This document shows, piece after piece, positions 45,642-56,824 of a DNA stretch of 64,000 nucleotides. Under the pieces are notes generated by a model. It worked only from the letters and a program-made list of their open reading frames with translations, searched no databases and had not been told where the DNA came from. This stretch comes from Hysterangium stoloniferum (Eukaryota > Basidiomycota > Agaricomycetes > Hysterangiales > Hysterangiaceae): assembly GCA_015178975.1 (NCBI GenBank), contig WHVD01000012.1:992001-1056000 (forward strand), read 5' to 3'. How positions within the stretch are numbered: the first letter of the stretch is position 1; every line of letters begins with the position of its first letter. A program made the translations under genes and the position numbers.

Positions 45642-46317
45642 GGAGGGTGTTTATAATTACTATAATCTCAAATATTTACTAATAAAAGTCTTATTTTTAC
45701 AAAACTCCATCTTTAAATAGTGATATCTATTCTGAAACAATTATATCATCAAAAAATAACCATCAGAAATAGTTCTCCATATTACATCTTATACAACCCA
45801 TAGTTATTTAACAAATTCCATTGTATATAATTTCCTTCCTTTTACAGATGCCTACTAATACTTTTATTAGTACTTTGTTTTTTTAACAGTTGTAATGTAG
45901 TTATTTCCATGTAAAATATGTAAAATATTATTGGAATTTTTTCATATCACAGCTGTCTTTATTAAGTAAAACCCCCTATATATTCTGGGTATGTTGAATC
46001 AAGTAGAAATCTGTTCAGATTGACAGATCCATTCTGAAGTAATACATATGTATTTAGAGGTGCCAATGATATACATATGCATGGAATGGACTATCTAAAG
46101 GTATCTATTTTTTAAAAGTATTAGTGTTTCAAACTACTAATTTTTTTTATTGTCTACTCATGTCCGGAAAGATTCTTTAGTTTGTAATGTATGAGAGAGT
46201 TTAAAACTTTTTGAAAGTTTTAAAAACCAAATTATGTTTGAATCACATCTCAGATGTTTAAATGACCTTTAGAGTATATTAGAATTTGGTATACTTAATA
46301 GTTTTCAGATATCCTCC
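45642..46317 (-). mobile_element. 676-bp GGAGG DNA element, copy 2
   Basis: Ends GGAGGGTGTTTATAAT and GATATCCTCC on the plus strand. The 3-bp flanks CAT are at 45639-45641 and 46318-46320. It splits the RT codons for RPDGLHM / DETNVQ; excision restores them. Inverted relative to copy 1, about 750 bp away. No open frame longer than chance. Confidence 0.8.
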
Positions 46318-47600
46318 CATATGGAGACCATCAGGTCTGATAATGAAACCTAGATATTCAATAGAATCCACGTAATAGTATTTTTTACTGTTAGTGAAAA
46401 GACTACTTTTTTGGAGTCTTTGGAAGACTTTTCAGACCTGCTCGTCATGAAGAGCGGGATCTTTGGAAAATACTAAAATGTTGTCCAAGTAGACTATAAC
46501 ACATACATCATGCGTGTTGGAAAATATATCATTAACAAAATATTGAAAAGTGGAAGGGGCATTGGTAAGGCTGAAAGGCATAACCAACCATTCAAAGGAT
46601 CCATAGCAGGTCTGGAAAGCAGTTTTCCATTCATTGCCTTTGGCAATTCAGATCAAATGATGGGCATGTTTAAGGTCTATTTTGGTGTAAATCTGAGCTT
46701 TCCATGGGGCATCAAGTAGATCAGTAACAAGTGGAAGTGGATACTTATCTTTCCATGTTATGGAATTTAAACCTCAGATATCGACACAGAGTTGAAGGGA
46801 ACCATCATTTTTCTTGATGAAAAGGACAGGCACTCCATAAAGGGGCTTTGAGGGATGGATAAAACCTATTGACAAATGTTCATCCAAGAACTCCTGAATA
46901 GACGAAAGTTATGATTGGGACAATGGGTAAATTGGTCCTAAGGGTGGGTTTGAACCAGGCTCAATATCAATTTTTAAGTCATAAAGCCTATGTGGTGCAA
47001 GCCAGTCAGTTTTCTGCTTACTGAAAATATCCACAAAATCATGGTATTTTTCGGGAACTCCTTCCAGATCAGCTTTTAGCTTTGATAATTCTGGAGTTTC
47101 AAAACATCCAGATGCTTCATCAACTTTAAGCTGATCGAAAAACACTGCAATCTATCCAGTTTACTCACCATAACAAATACTGCAGCATTGATTATAGAGA
47201 CCTTTGGAGGTTTGGAGGTTTCAGTAGAAGCTGGAGGTGCCATAGAGGCCAAAGAGGCTCTGGCCAGATTAGATGCTGCAGGAGGAACAGAAGTGTCAGG
47301 AATCCAGAAATTAATACTGCCCAATACCCAGTCAATCAATGGATTATATCAGGTGAGCCAGTTGTATCCAAGAACAACTGAACAGCTAGAGTCCAACTGT
47401 GTTACAAAAAAAGGTAACCATCTGGGAAGTTCCACACAGGAACTGGATAGACATGTTGCAGGCTTGAGTAATTGCCATGTTGCTAGTGGCATCAAACAGA
47501 CACAAAGAAATTGTGGGAATAGAATGGAGTTTCATATTATGTTTCATGGCAAAGGTGGTATCTACAAAACAGTATCTGGAGCTGGAATCTATCAGAGTTC
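46318..47600 (-). pseudogene. pol: Gypsy B protease and reverse transcriptase
   Basis: Protease: LIDSSSRYCFVDTTF (about 47575), with the Asp kept and Gly changed to Ser, then VVLGYNWLT and [92 protein letters not shown], and the catalytic box reading VYLDNILVF, where the second Asp became Asn. SIEYLGFIIRPDGLHM precedes the DNA element. A few stops. Confidence 0.85.
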
Positions 47601-49571
47601 ATCAATCCAGCGAAGCAGAAAATGAACTAATGATGCTTAAGATGAAGGACAATCAACAAGTTTCCAATTATCTCCTCAAGTTCAATACCCTCGCTGCACA
47701 CTGTGGATGGGATGATTCCACCCTCAGGCACCATTTCTATATGGGTCTTCCATCACACCTAAAAGATGATATCTGCAAAGATGGAAAGCCAAAAACTCTC
47801 CAACTCTCCAAGGCTTGCACAGCAACTTCCACTATGACTACAACATCCAAGGAAAAACATTAGAGAGAGCAGACACATTGAGATGGATAATCTCAGAAAC
47901 ACAGGGAGAGTCAATGAAACCCTCTGTCTGTGTAGATTCCAGAGGGTTGCTTACTCTTTTTTCAACTCTGTGACAGGTTTTTCCCTGGATGTTGTAGTCA
48001 TAGTGGAAGTTGCTGTGCAAGCCTTGGAAGAGTTGGAGAGTTTTTGGCTTTCCATCTTTGCAGATATCATCTTTTAGGTGTGATGAAAGACCCATATAGA
48101 AATGGTGCCTGAGGGTGGAATCATCCCATCCACAGAGTGCAGCGAGGGTATTGAACTTGATGAGATAATTGGAAACTCGTTGATTGTCCTTCATCTTAAG
48201 CATCATTAGTTCATTTTCTGCTTTGCTGGATTGATCGTAAGGTCTGAAGTTAGTTTCCAGTTCTTCAACAAATTCGTCCCAGTTGTCAAGCCATACGGGT
48301 GTCTCATCAGATATTCTGGAAAGTCCAGGTTCAAACCAATCCTGAGTGGTATCCTAAGATAAGAGAGTGTGAAGTTGACCTTTCGACTGTCAGACTTGAA
48401 TGCAGCAGGTCAATCACAGAAACTGAAACAGGATTGGAGAAGGAAATTCTTCAACTTTTTCAGATCCTTGCCAGTAAATGGTTTGGGTTCTTTGACTCCA
48501 GTGTGGGATGATTCTTTGCTTTCCTTAGCAGATTTCAGATAGCCAGCAAATTTCACAATGGAATTGATAAACATCACTTCAGTCAGTTCATTGGAAGATT
48601 TCTTTTTCAATTTGTCTGGTTGTTCTTCCACATCATCATCAGAAACCTCAGGAGTGTTGGGATCTTTCACTACCTCAGTAAAGTCTTCAATGGAAGCTGA
48701 TGCTATCAGCTGAACTGGGGTTTCAGGTTGAGTGGTATAAAGTTGCAATGGGGATTGAAGTTAGGATGTGTTAAGAACTGGAAACTGACTAATGTCGGTG
48801 GCCGACAGGGACCGATCGGAAGGACTTGGCTTCAGCTTATGGGCTGCGCCCTCGCAAATATCTGTAGGATGTCCTTAAATTTCGGGCGGGCGAAGACTAG
48901 TCCTAGTGAGTACCTTTCGGCGTGATACCGATCGGAATCGAAGGACAAGTCGGGCGTCGGGCCAAGGGGTCGGGGCCGGGAGTGGGCGAGCGCACGCGAA
49001 GGCGGATGGGGGAAGTCTTAGTATGAGACTGATACAGGTGTATGAGGGTATTCTGAGTCGATATTCTGATTGCATAGTAACTACAATTACAGCGGGTTCA
49101 TATACAAGTAACAGGCGTCTGGAAAATACTAATGGGGAGAAGGGCGGAACACGGTATTAACAATAAGCTTGACTAGGAACGGGAAGTTTATGATTAGTTC
49201 AGAGGCCGATGATAACCGAGAGCGGGATTACGATAAAAGGAAATGGTTCGAGGACTACAAATATAGATAGACATATGCGAAACATAAGATTGAACGGATC
49301 AACATAATAAAGGGGACGTATCAAAGTTTGACCAGACAATACGAGTTATTTGACGTGGGCGTAAATGGAGTTTGATCTTCGCGAAACATTCGTCAGCTTC
49401 GGGGCCGATGGTTTCCGAGAGGATGACTTGAAACGTTGACAAGTGGCGATAACCTCGGGGCCGATAGGGTTGCGACACGGTCGTAACAGGATGGTCCTTC
49501 AGCAGCTTTGTGTTTTGGACCCATGATGAGTGAGTCACAGAGTTGAGATCTGATATACAGTTAAGAGCCAT
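47600..49571 (-). pseudogene. gag: Gypsy B Gag, with an internal inverted duplication and a solo LTR
   Basis: ATG at 49571 (MALNCISDLNSVTHSSWVQN) directly follows the 5' LTR. The frame is cut by the solo LTR 48769-49488 and resumes with LYTTQPETPVQLIAS, VKEPKPFTGKDLKKLKNFLL, then MLKMKDNQRVSNYLIKFNTLAALCGW and LSSHLKDDICKDGKPKTLQL (48206-48000). The same last segment recurs on the plus strand at about 47610-47860, forming a palindrome. Low-level frame breaks. Confidence 0.8.
48769..49488 (-). repeat. Solo LTR (720 bp), TSD GGATG
   Basis: Plus-strand ends are TGTTAAGAACTGG and GGTCGTAACA. The TSD GGATG is at 48764-48768 and 49489-49493. Sense strand minus; U5 motif at 48822-48855 in reverse. 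It is the CpG-rich, younger-looking sister of 50112-50835. Confidence 0.9.
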
Positions 49572-50848
49572 GTCAGGAACCTATTCTGGAACTATCAGAA
49601 AGTGACTGGGAACTCGGAAACTTCCAAATAGGGTCAGGATGTCAGCTTCAGCTTATGTGCTGCACCTCTACGCAAACGCTCAAAGTCCTTAATTTCAGAG
49701 ATGGGAGTTACACTGGAGGATACAGATATTCAGAGTTCCCAAGAGTTCCAAATATCAAGTGTACAGAGAGAAGGAAGGAATAAGAAACTAAGTCAATATC
49801 AGATCTAATGTAAAGTACAAATTTGTGGAAACTAATATAAGTTTTCTCATTATTGTACTACAAACTAAAATCACAATAAGACTGAATCAGAAGTATTCTG
49901 AAATGGAATACAATAAGAAAACAAGTGAATACTTGTCAATTGACAAGTTACCAAATGCAGAACAAGGATGAGATCCAGAAGTATGAGAACTATGAATGCT
50001 CTGTAGTCAGAAGTTGGGATCAGATATTGAGGCAGGATGTTGGATCGGAGACTTGGGGCAGAGGTCAGATGATATTGGATGATATTGGATATTGAAGTAT
50101 CTGGGAACAGGTGTTACGACCGTGTCGCAACCCTATCAGTCCCAAGGTTATCACCACTTATCAATGTTTTCAAGTCACCACTTCGGGAACCATCGGCCCC
50201 CGAAGCTGATGTATGCTTTCGCGATGATCAAACTCTGTTTACGCCCATGTCAAAATACTCGTATTGTCTGGTTAAACTTTTGATACGTCCCTTTCATTAT
50301 GTTGATACGTTCTATCCTATGTTTCACATATGTCTATCTATATTTGTAGTCCTCAAACTATTTCCTTTTATCGTAATTCCGCTCTCGGTTATCATCGGCC
50401 TCCAAACTAATCATAAACTTCCCATTCCTAGTCAAGCTTATTGTTAATACTGTTTTCTGCCCTTCTCCCCGTTAGTATTTTCTAGATGCCTGTTACTTGT
50501 ATATGAACCCGCTATAGTTGTAGTTACTAGGCAATCAGAATATCGACTCAGAATACCCTCATACATCTGTAACAGTCTCATACTAAGAATCCCCCCATCC
50601 GCCTTCGCGTGCGCTCGCCCACTCCTGGCCCCAACCCCTTGGCCCAACACTCGACTTGTCCTTCGGTCCCGATCGGTATCTCGCCAAAAGGAACTCTTTA
50701 GGATTAGTCTTCGCTCGTCCGAAATCTAAGGACACCCTACAGATATTTGTGAGGGTGCAGCACATAAGCTGAAGCCAAGTCCTTCCGATCGGTCCCTGTC
50801 GGCCACCGACATTAGTCAGTTTTCAGTTCTTAACAACAGGTCATAACA
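49558..50848 (-). repeat. Gypsy B 5' LTR (about 562 bp net) with nested solo LTR
   Basis: On the minus strand it runs from TGTTATGACCTGT to GGCTCTTAACT, directly before GTATATCAGATCTC (a possible primer-binding site, loosely like the TGGTATCAGAGC of initiator-Met-primed elements) and the Gag ATG. U5 motif at 49641-49672, minus sense. Split by the LTR at 50112. A relative with an internal deletion is at 37488-40075. Confidence 0.75.
50112..50835 (+). repeat. Solo LTR (724 bp), TSD ACAGG
   Basis: Starts TGTTACGACCGTG and ends AGTTCTTAACA. The TSD ACAGG is at 50107-50111 and 50836-50840. U5 motif at 50751-50782 with AAGGAC upstream and GTCCTT downstream. Inverted relative to the sister copy at 48769-49488. 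Confidence 0.9.
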
Positions 50849-51055
50849 TGCAGCCACTGTGAATGCCTTGGTGCACTCTGTAGTGACCCAGGCTACCTCC
50901 TTCTCTGCATCTGAATTCTTGGCAGCTGCCTCTTCCTCCTCCTTCTTCCTCTGCTCCTCCACCTCTTCATCTGTGGCCAGTGCTGCCTGATACTCCCTCT
51001 CCAGTACTGCCTCCTCTTCCCTCACCCTTTTTCTTCCTCCTCCCATTGTCACCAC
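50849..51055 (-). CDS. Antisense ORF near the 3' end of another gypsy element (truncated)
   Basis: ATG at 51055; encodes MVTMGGGRKRVREEEAVLER and a long charged coiled coil with EEVEEQRKKEEEEAAAKN, then AWVTTECTKAFTVAACY. The frame runs into the Gypsy B LTR at 50848, so the C-terminal part is lost. It lies minus-strand, about 280 bp (net of one inserted LTR) before a plus-strand 3' LTR at 52166. Basic start and charged coiled coil resemble 36987-36487. Confidence 0.4.
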
Positions 51056-51149
51056 TGTTCCTCATACTGCTCAAGAATTTGAGCAGCTATGAGCAGAGCC
51101 CAGTACATGCACCCTGTGGAAGTCCTGGCAGTGGTGGTGGTGTGGCTTT

Positions 51150-51972
51150 TGTTACAACCAGAATTCCCACCAGACTCCAGGCACTAACTTTTATGCACCT
51201 GCGCCTATACGCACCCATTGTCAATTTACCGGAATTCCCACTGGACTCCGTACGTCAGACTTGTCTATGTTCGACTTCATTATGTTGTGTATCAATCACT
51301 GGAATACCCACCAGACTCCATCCCTGTCTATGTCTGACCTCATCCCACATGTCAGTCACTGGACCCCACTCGTAAAACCCATCATCCCTCTAACAGAGCC
51401 CCATTCCCATTTTAGTCAAATGACCTGTCATGATTTGGACTCTGCTCCCACTCCGTTTCCTGTTATGGTTTATGATTTGTCACGATTTGGACTCCGCTCC
51501 ATTCTGTCCCGTTCCTAACACCAAATTTGGTGTTTACTATTCCCGTTTCATGTTTTGCTAGTTTCGTTTCATTATTACTGGATTTGGTATGTCATTCATT
51601 CCACAGTCTATTTAGTCTGGCAAATGTTGTACATACAATCCAGTCAGAAAATCAGCTTAGATTCCCCCCAGTAATCTAATACATTTTCTGCTCTAAACTC
51701 CTACTTGAATTACACTGCTCACACTAGTCAGAGCCCACAGGCTCCGGTGCATCTATCTCTCTTATCTATCTCAACTCACAACCTCTTGACCCACGACCTC
51801 CAACCTATGACCCCTCGACCCACAAACCCCACCCAGACTCCCCGGGATTCCTGTCTGCCTGTCTGAAATTGGACAACACAATCTCACGAGGGTGCAGCCT
51901 ATAAGCTGAAGCCAAGTCCTACCAGATATTCTGCAGGTTTCTCCAGAAACCTGCCATGTATGTACCCTAACA
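51150..51972 (+). repeat. Solo LTR (823 bp), near-perfect TSD
   Basis: Starts TGTTACAACCAG and ends TGTACCCTAACA. Flanks GCTTT (51145-51149) and GTTTT (51973-51977) differ by one transition. U5 motif at 51888-51919; TGTACATACAATCCAGTC at about 51626. Same family as 10764 and 43615. Confidence 0.9.
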
Positions 51973-52165
51973 GTTTTGGTTCCCATTTCCTGGATGTTGA
52001 TGGGGTTATGAAAGAATAAGATATTTTATTATTTTCAATTTTATATAGGCTCCTCACATTTGAACCTTACCTTCCAGATCACCTGACATCTTGACACATG
52101 CATGTACATAACTGATGGACTCTAACAAGTTCTAGGGCCTCTTTGGGACGTTTCAGAGAGGGTAC

Positions 52166-52658
52166 TGTTAAGACTGGGAAACCTGCCAGGACCCAGAACC
52201 CATCCTATAGATATTCCACTCTCTACAGTATATCACACGAACTAACCATTGGACTCTGCCCAGACATTCCAGCCCCCTTGTTCCCAATCTGTCTTTGCCC
52301 ATTTGACATCTGGTTCAGTCTGCCCCTTGTTAGAAATCAGTTTGACACCTAATTTATTGTCTTGTTGTATACCTGTTATGTTTTTTTGTATCTCTGAATA
52401 TGTAGTACAACAATCTACTAGTCTATATAGTCTAACTACTATCTGTACTTACAATCTGATCAGAAAATCAACTTAGCTTTGTCTTAGTAACTGCCTCAGT
52501 GTATTCTTGAAACCCATGGGTTTCCTGTCCACTCCTGTCTGAAGTTGGACAATGTGATATTGTGAGGGCACAGCACATACTGTAAGCTGAAGCCAAGTCC
52601 TTCCCCAGAACTTCCACAGGTTTCCCCAGAGACCCACCTATAAACCCTGCACTTAACA
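52166..52658 (+). repeat. 3' LTR of a lost gypsy element (493 bp)
   Basis: Starts TGTTAAGACTGGG immediately after a purine tract (CAGAGAGGGTAC, 52154-52165) and ends CTGCACTTAACA. The flanks are not duplicated, as expected for a 3' LTR whose partner is missing. TATATAG near 52424; U5 motif 52561-52600 with a loop longer by several nt. Same family as 33506-33956. Confidence 0.8.
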
Positions 52659-52898
52659 GATGAGGGCTATGAACCAAATGATGTGAACTGTGATGTGAAG
52701 GAGCCTGATTACCCACACTACCACCAGGACTGGGAGGAACAGGGAGAGGCCAAGGTAGACTCACCAGAGTTTGTACAGTCATGATGTATCCAGAGCATTG
52801 TTAGGGTTAGGTCTTCTAATGGCTTCTTGTCTTTCAGAAAATGGGTGTTAATAAACCATTTGATAAAGGACAGCTTGGGAGCTTGAGTTCAAATATAC
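52659..52898. other. Unassigned short stretch between LTRs
   Basis: Contains a short open minus-strand frame without motif. Probably transposon flank. Confidence 0.3.
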
Positions 52899-53245
52899 TG
52901 TTAAGGTGTCAGAAACAAGAGGAAACTAGGAAAAAGACCAAGAGGTCTGTACATACTTAACTGGGGTTCTGGTTCTACAAAGAAAGTGGAGCTTGGCTTC
53001 AATGTATGTACTGTGCCCTCACATGAACTATCTGGATGTTCTGGTATTTCAGAAACAAATCAGAAGTAAGACCAACCAGAGTAATCAACCCTTAGCACTG
53101 ATAACTGGAGGGCCAGAGTCTAAGGTTGATGACAGTTAGAGTCTCAGACTTGCTGAATACAAGGGTACAAGACACTAATAATAGAAATGGGGGAATACCA
53201 GAGTTGATATTCCAACTGAGGAATAATAGAATACAGGTAGATACT
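52899..53245 (-). repeat. Degraded LTR fragment
   Basis: Starts TGTTAAGGTGTCAG on the plus strand. A mutated U5 motif lies at 52988-53022 (reverse: CAGT-N6-ATTG followed by AAGCCAAGC). The far end is not definable. Confidence 0.5.
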
Positions 53246-53965
53246 TCATAGTAAGTTAGTACAGAGAAACAGAGTGTGAACATGGGTGAGTTTGAAAACA
53301 GGATTATGAGTGATCCAGAAGCAGAACAGACCAAACAAGGGGCAGATCAAAAGTATGAGTAGACAGAAACAATGGGAGTGTAGAAAGGTGAGTAACATGA
53401 AGAAATGATACAAGGAATAGTGGAAAGCCATTGGAATGGAAACACCAGAGCATGGCCCAAAAAGGAAATAGGCATTGAGTGGCAGGTAGCCAGGATGGTG
53501 AATACTGCTAGTGGGGGTCGCAAAATGATGGTTCTTAACAGCACAACCAATAGACATGAGGCTCTGGTGAGTGCTCGTGATAGCATGGATGTAAATGACA
53601 ATATATGTAGAAGGATCCTGCTCAATATGATAAAAATCCTGACAACATTTGAAATGATGAGCCATTGTAGACCTCTGGAAGCATTCCCTCACTGCTTTCC
53701 AAGTAGCTAAACCTGAAGTCTTTCCTACAACCAAATACTGCAGTTCATCAGTAATAACAGACCAGATGTTGGCTGCCATTTGGTTATCTGTTTACACAGA
53801 AGCAGCAGGGGATGTAGGAGTAATAGCATCATCATCATCTTAATCCAATAAATGCCAGCACCTAAAAAGACCATGGTCATTGCATCTTGCCATTTGGAAT
53901 AATTGTCTTCTGTGAGAAGAGGGACTTTGGCTATAATAAGAGTGAGGAAGTTGGGCAAGGACATG
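53246..53965 (-). pseudogene. gag: Ty1/copia Gag N-terminal relic
   Basis: ATG at 53965-53963: MSLPNFLTLIIAKVPLLTEDNYSKWQ, then IWSVITDELQYLVVGKTSGLATWKAVRECF and HIEQDPSTYIVIYIHAIT, the usual opening of a copia Gag (ligand-free helical domain). After about residue 130 the frame changes to low-complexity sequence. No RT or integrase nearby. The 5' leader is probably 53966-54075. Confidence 0.6.
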
Positions 53966-54080
53966 ATGATGTTTGTGGAATGATATTGTGAACTGATGTT
54001 GATAGGGATAAATGGAGAAGCTGATAAGATTAATAAAATGCAAAAATTGGTGGTAAAATTGGTGTAATTCAGGTAGAGCC

Positions 54081-54907
54081 TGTTATGGAGTACATGCAGA
54101 GCTTATCAGAGGGTTTCTGGAGAAACCTGTGGGAAAGCCAGTAGGACTTGGCTTCAGCTTATAGGCTGCACCCTCACGAGATCACATCATCCAATTTCTG
54201 ACAGGCAGACAGAGAGTCTGGGGAGTAGTTGGTGGTTGAGAGGTCAGAGGGTCAACTGCAGGAATGCCACAGTGGTCGAGGGGTTGGGTGGTGATGGGTC
54301 AGAGGTCAAGTGATAGATAGGTCGGAGCCCATGGGCTCTGAGGAGGTAATTAGTGGTGTGTTTCAAAGAGATGAATAGAGCAGAGAATGTACTGAGATTA
54401 CTGGGGAATCTAAGATGATTTTCTGACTGGATTGTATGTACAACATCTGCCAGACTATATAGACTGTGGAATGTATGTCATACCAAATCCAGTAATAATG
54501 AAATCCAAACTAGTAATCATGAAACAAGATACTGTAAGTAAACACCAAATTTGGTGTTAGGAATGGAATGGAGCGGAGCAGAGTCCAAAACGTGACAGGT
54601 CATTTGACCATAATGGGAACGGGGCTCAGTTAGAGAGCTGACAGGTTTTCCAAGTGGATTCCAGTGACTGATGTGTGGGACAGGGTCAGAGATAGACAGG
54701 GATGACATGACATGTGTGGGGTCCAGGTGGGTATTCCGGTGATTGGTACATGAGATAGTGAAGGTCAGGCATGGACAGGTCTGACATCCAGGTTCTGGTG
54801 AGTATTTGGGTAAACTGATAACTGGTGTGTAAAGGGTGCAGGTGCATAAAGGGTGCAGGTGCATATAGAGTAGTTCCCAGAGTCCAGCGGGTTTTCTGGT
54901 CATAACA
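54081..54907 (-). repeat. Solo LTR (827 bp), TSD GAGCC
   Basis: Plus-strand ends are TGTTATGGAGTACATG and TCTGGTCATAACA. The TSD GAGCC is at 54076-54080 and 54908-54912. U5 motif in reverse at 54143-54177. It separates the two copia gag fragments. Confidence 0.9.
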
Positions 54908-55760
54908 GAGCCAGTGCAAAATCAGTTGCCATGAAGAATGCATGTTCATCCATGTTTGGTGCATCATCTGCCAACCCTTGCATTTTCATTTCAACTTCTT
55001 CTCCCATGGCCACTGTAGTTCTTTGGAGATTGTCCTTCTTTCCTACCACATTTGCTCCAGCAGTTGATCTTCCAGTGGCCTTCTCTACCACAATTTTCAC
55101 ATTTCCTATCTTTCTGGGGGTTGGCCTTTATTTTATTTTTTCACCTTGTTTGCTGATGGTCCTAGTGGCTAGAGTAGTAAAATATTTGTTCACTTGTTCA
55201 TTTGCAAAGTCATGCTTGACTGCTTCAGTAATGTGCAATATCAGATCTTTCATATTGAGACTTAGTTTGTTGGTGCAGGTGGTAGCAATAAGAGTGTGAA
55301 TGAGCAGTCAGTATATATTTATCTAGGATTGCACTCAGGATGATTGTACTGAATTGTGCTGGTTCAAGACATCCACCTACTTATGCATATTTTGCTTGTA
55401 AGGATTGTTTCCTGTGGGTCAGCAGCCTCAGCACATTGGGTTTGGTTCAATTGGCAGAGTATTGTCGATTTGAATGATCCATCTTTGATTGGTCATTGAA
55501 TTTCGACATTAGTGTGCTCCATGGATCTGGTATTATTTGGGCAATGTGTTCAGTATGATGGAGCAAGCATGTTTGTTCCCAATCTCCCATGTTTCGAGGA
55601 TCATCCTTGTACTTCTTCTTAACCTTTGTTGTTGCATTGTTAACAGGGTTGTTTGGTTTCCGGGCTTGGCCATCAACATATCATATCAACTTCCTATAGG
55701 TGAGAACTAATATTAACTGCACTTTATCCAGCACCTAATTGGACCTGTCAGTGTCTGACT
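54908..55760 (-). pseudogene. gag: Ty1/copia Gag C-terminal relic with zinc knuckle
   Basis: The minus strand reads a broken helical region (WEQTCLLHHTEHIAQIIPD; MDHSNRQYSAN) and then RKCENCGREGHWKINCW, a CX2CX4HX4C zinc knuckle at about 55110-55050, followed by GRKEGQSPKNYSGHGRR. In another frame it ends with MDEHAFFMATDFALAL at the solo LTR. Zinc knuckles bind the genomic RNA in particles. Stops are frequent. Confidence 0.7.
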
Positions 55761-56824
55761 GTGGCAGTGTGAGGGTTTGGTTTGTTGAGGAGAACCAAAT
55801 GTCAGTTTGACTGGTAGAACCCATAACCTATAGACATAGGAGAGAGAGGTGAACTATATTAAATGTGGCTTAGTTAGAACCGCCAGGTGAGCAACTAAGG
55901 CGATAAAACTTTCACGACTAAGCTATATATGAACTCTATTAGCTGTACCCTGCCTCTGGCACGATCGGCTTCGGTTACTACAACAGTGATCGCGATTTAC
56001 AAGTGCCAACTCACAGATTGATCACAGATTTTGAGAAATCCAGATCTCACTGTTTCTCAGCGTTGAAAGGACTCTAACTGTTAACAAAGCCCGGGTTCAA
56101 CTGAGCTCATGTTCAGAATTCTATAACTATCTGATGCTGGCTTAGCAATGGTTTAAGCCCAAGCCCTGGTTACAGCCGGCGCTGTCAGGCCAAGCCGGCC
56201 ACCGATTACTACGGGTAAATAAGCCACTTAGATCCAACTCCTTCAAGTTATATTTGGTATTTTTAATCTAGAAATTCATTTGGTTCAATGGTTCAACATA
56301 TCAAATACGTCACCAGAGACAATCCTCAGACATTCATTGTTCGCCTCCATACCTCTTCACAACATGTTATCACCGCGTTAAAGAATAGTTTGACAACTTG
56401 AATTAGAGTGTGTTAATTATTGTCCACCCGCCGGAGTGACACATTTGATCAAAGCTTCAACCACTAGAATATTCCGATCCGGAAAAACTGTGTTGATTTT
56501 TGCAATTCAAATGGCCTGTGCGAAGGCTGGCACAGTGTAAGAGCCAAATCGGGGCAAGAGGTAGTGGGCAACAATCGGGGGTTTGGAAGGGGGTTTGGAA
56601 GGGGATGAATTATATTGCGTTGATGGTGCCATGATATCAATGTTTCTATTATTATTATTATTGTCCCTTTTCTCGATCTTTACTAATAGTTCCCACTTGG
56701 CACTATTTGGCAGATGGTGATGAAATATGTCTCTTTGACATGTGCAGGATAAATTGTGAGTAAGAAACACAATTTGAACATATTTTCAAATTACAGACCA
56801 TTCGTAACTACCTCCTGCTGAAAA
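55761..56824. other. Host-like intergenic region
   Basis: Composition returns to mixed, single-copy sequence. Open frames such as 56507-56770 (minus) show no motif. It probably contains the promoter of the membrane protein gene starting at 56825. Confidence 0.4.

Larger units (their letters stand above)
42668..50848 (-). mobile_element. Gypsy B: chromodomain-type gypsy element with nested insertions
   Basis: The minus-strand order is 5' LTR (50848-49558), Gag (49571-47600), protease and RT (47600-46318), RNase H (45641-44893), integrase (43366-42670). Inserted into it are a solo LTR at 50112-50835, a solo LTR at 48769-49488 and two copies of a 676-bp DNA element (45642-46317; 43367-44889, the latter with its own solo LTR). 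The 3' end after the integrase catalytic region is replaced by the ankyrin gene; no 3' LTR is present. Confidence 0.85.

Noticed and set aside
48769..50835. Reading the two inverted LTRs as the two LTRs of one element
   Set aside because: They are in opposite orientation, each has its own 5-bp TSD (GGATG and ACAGG), and the sequence between belongs to Gypsy B and its own LTR.
54931..55299. Plus-strand frame of 122 codons with hydrophobic stretches
   Set aside because: Complement of the copia zinc-knuckle region.
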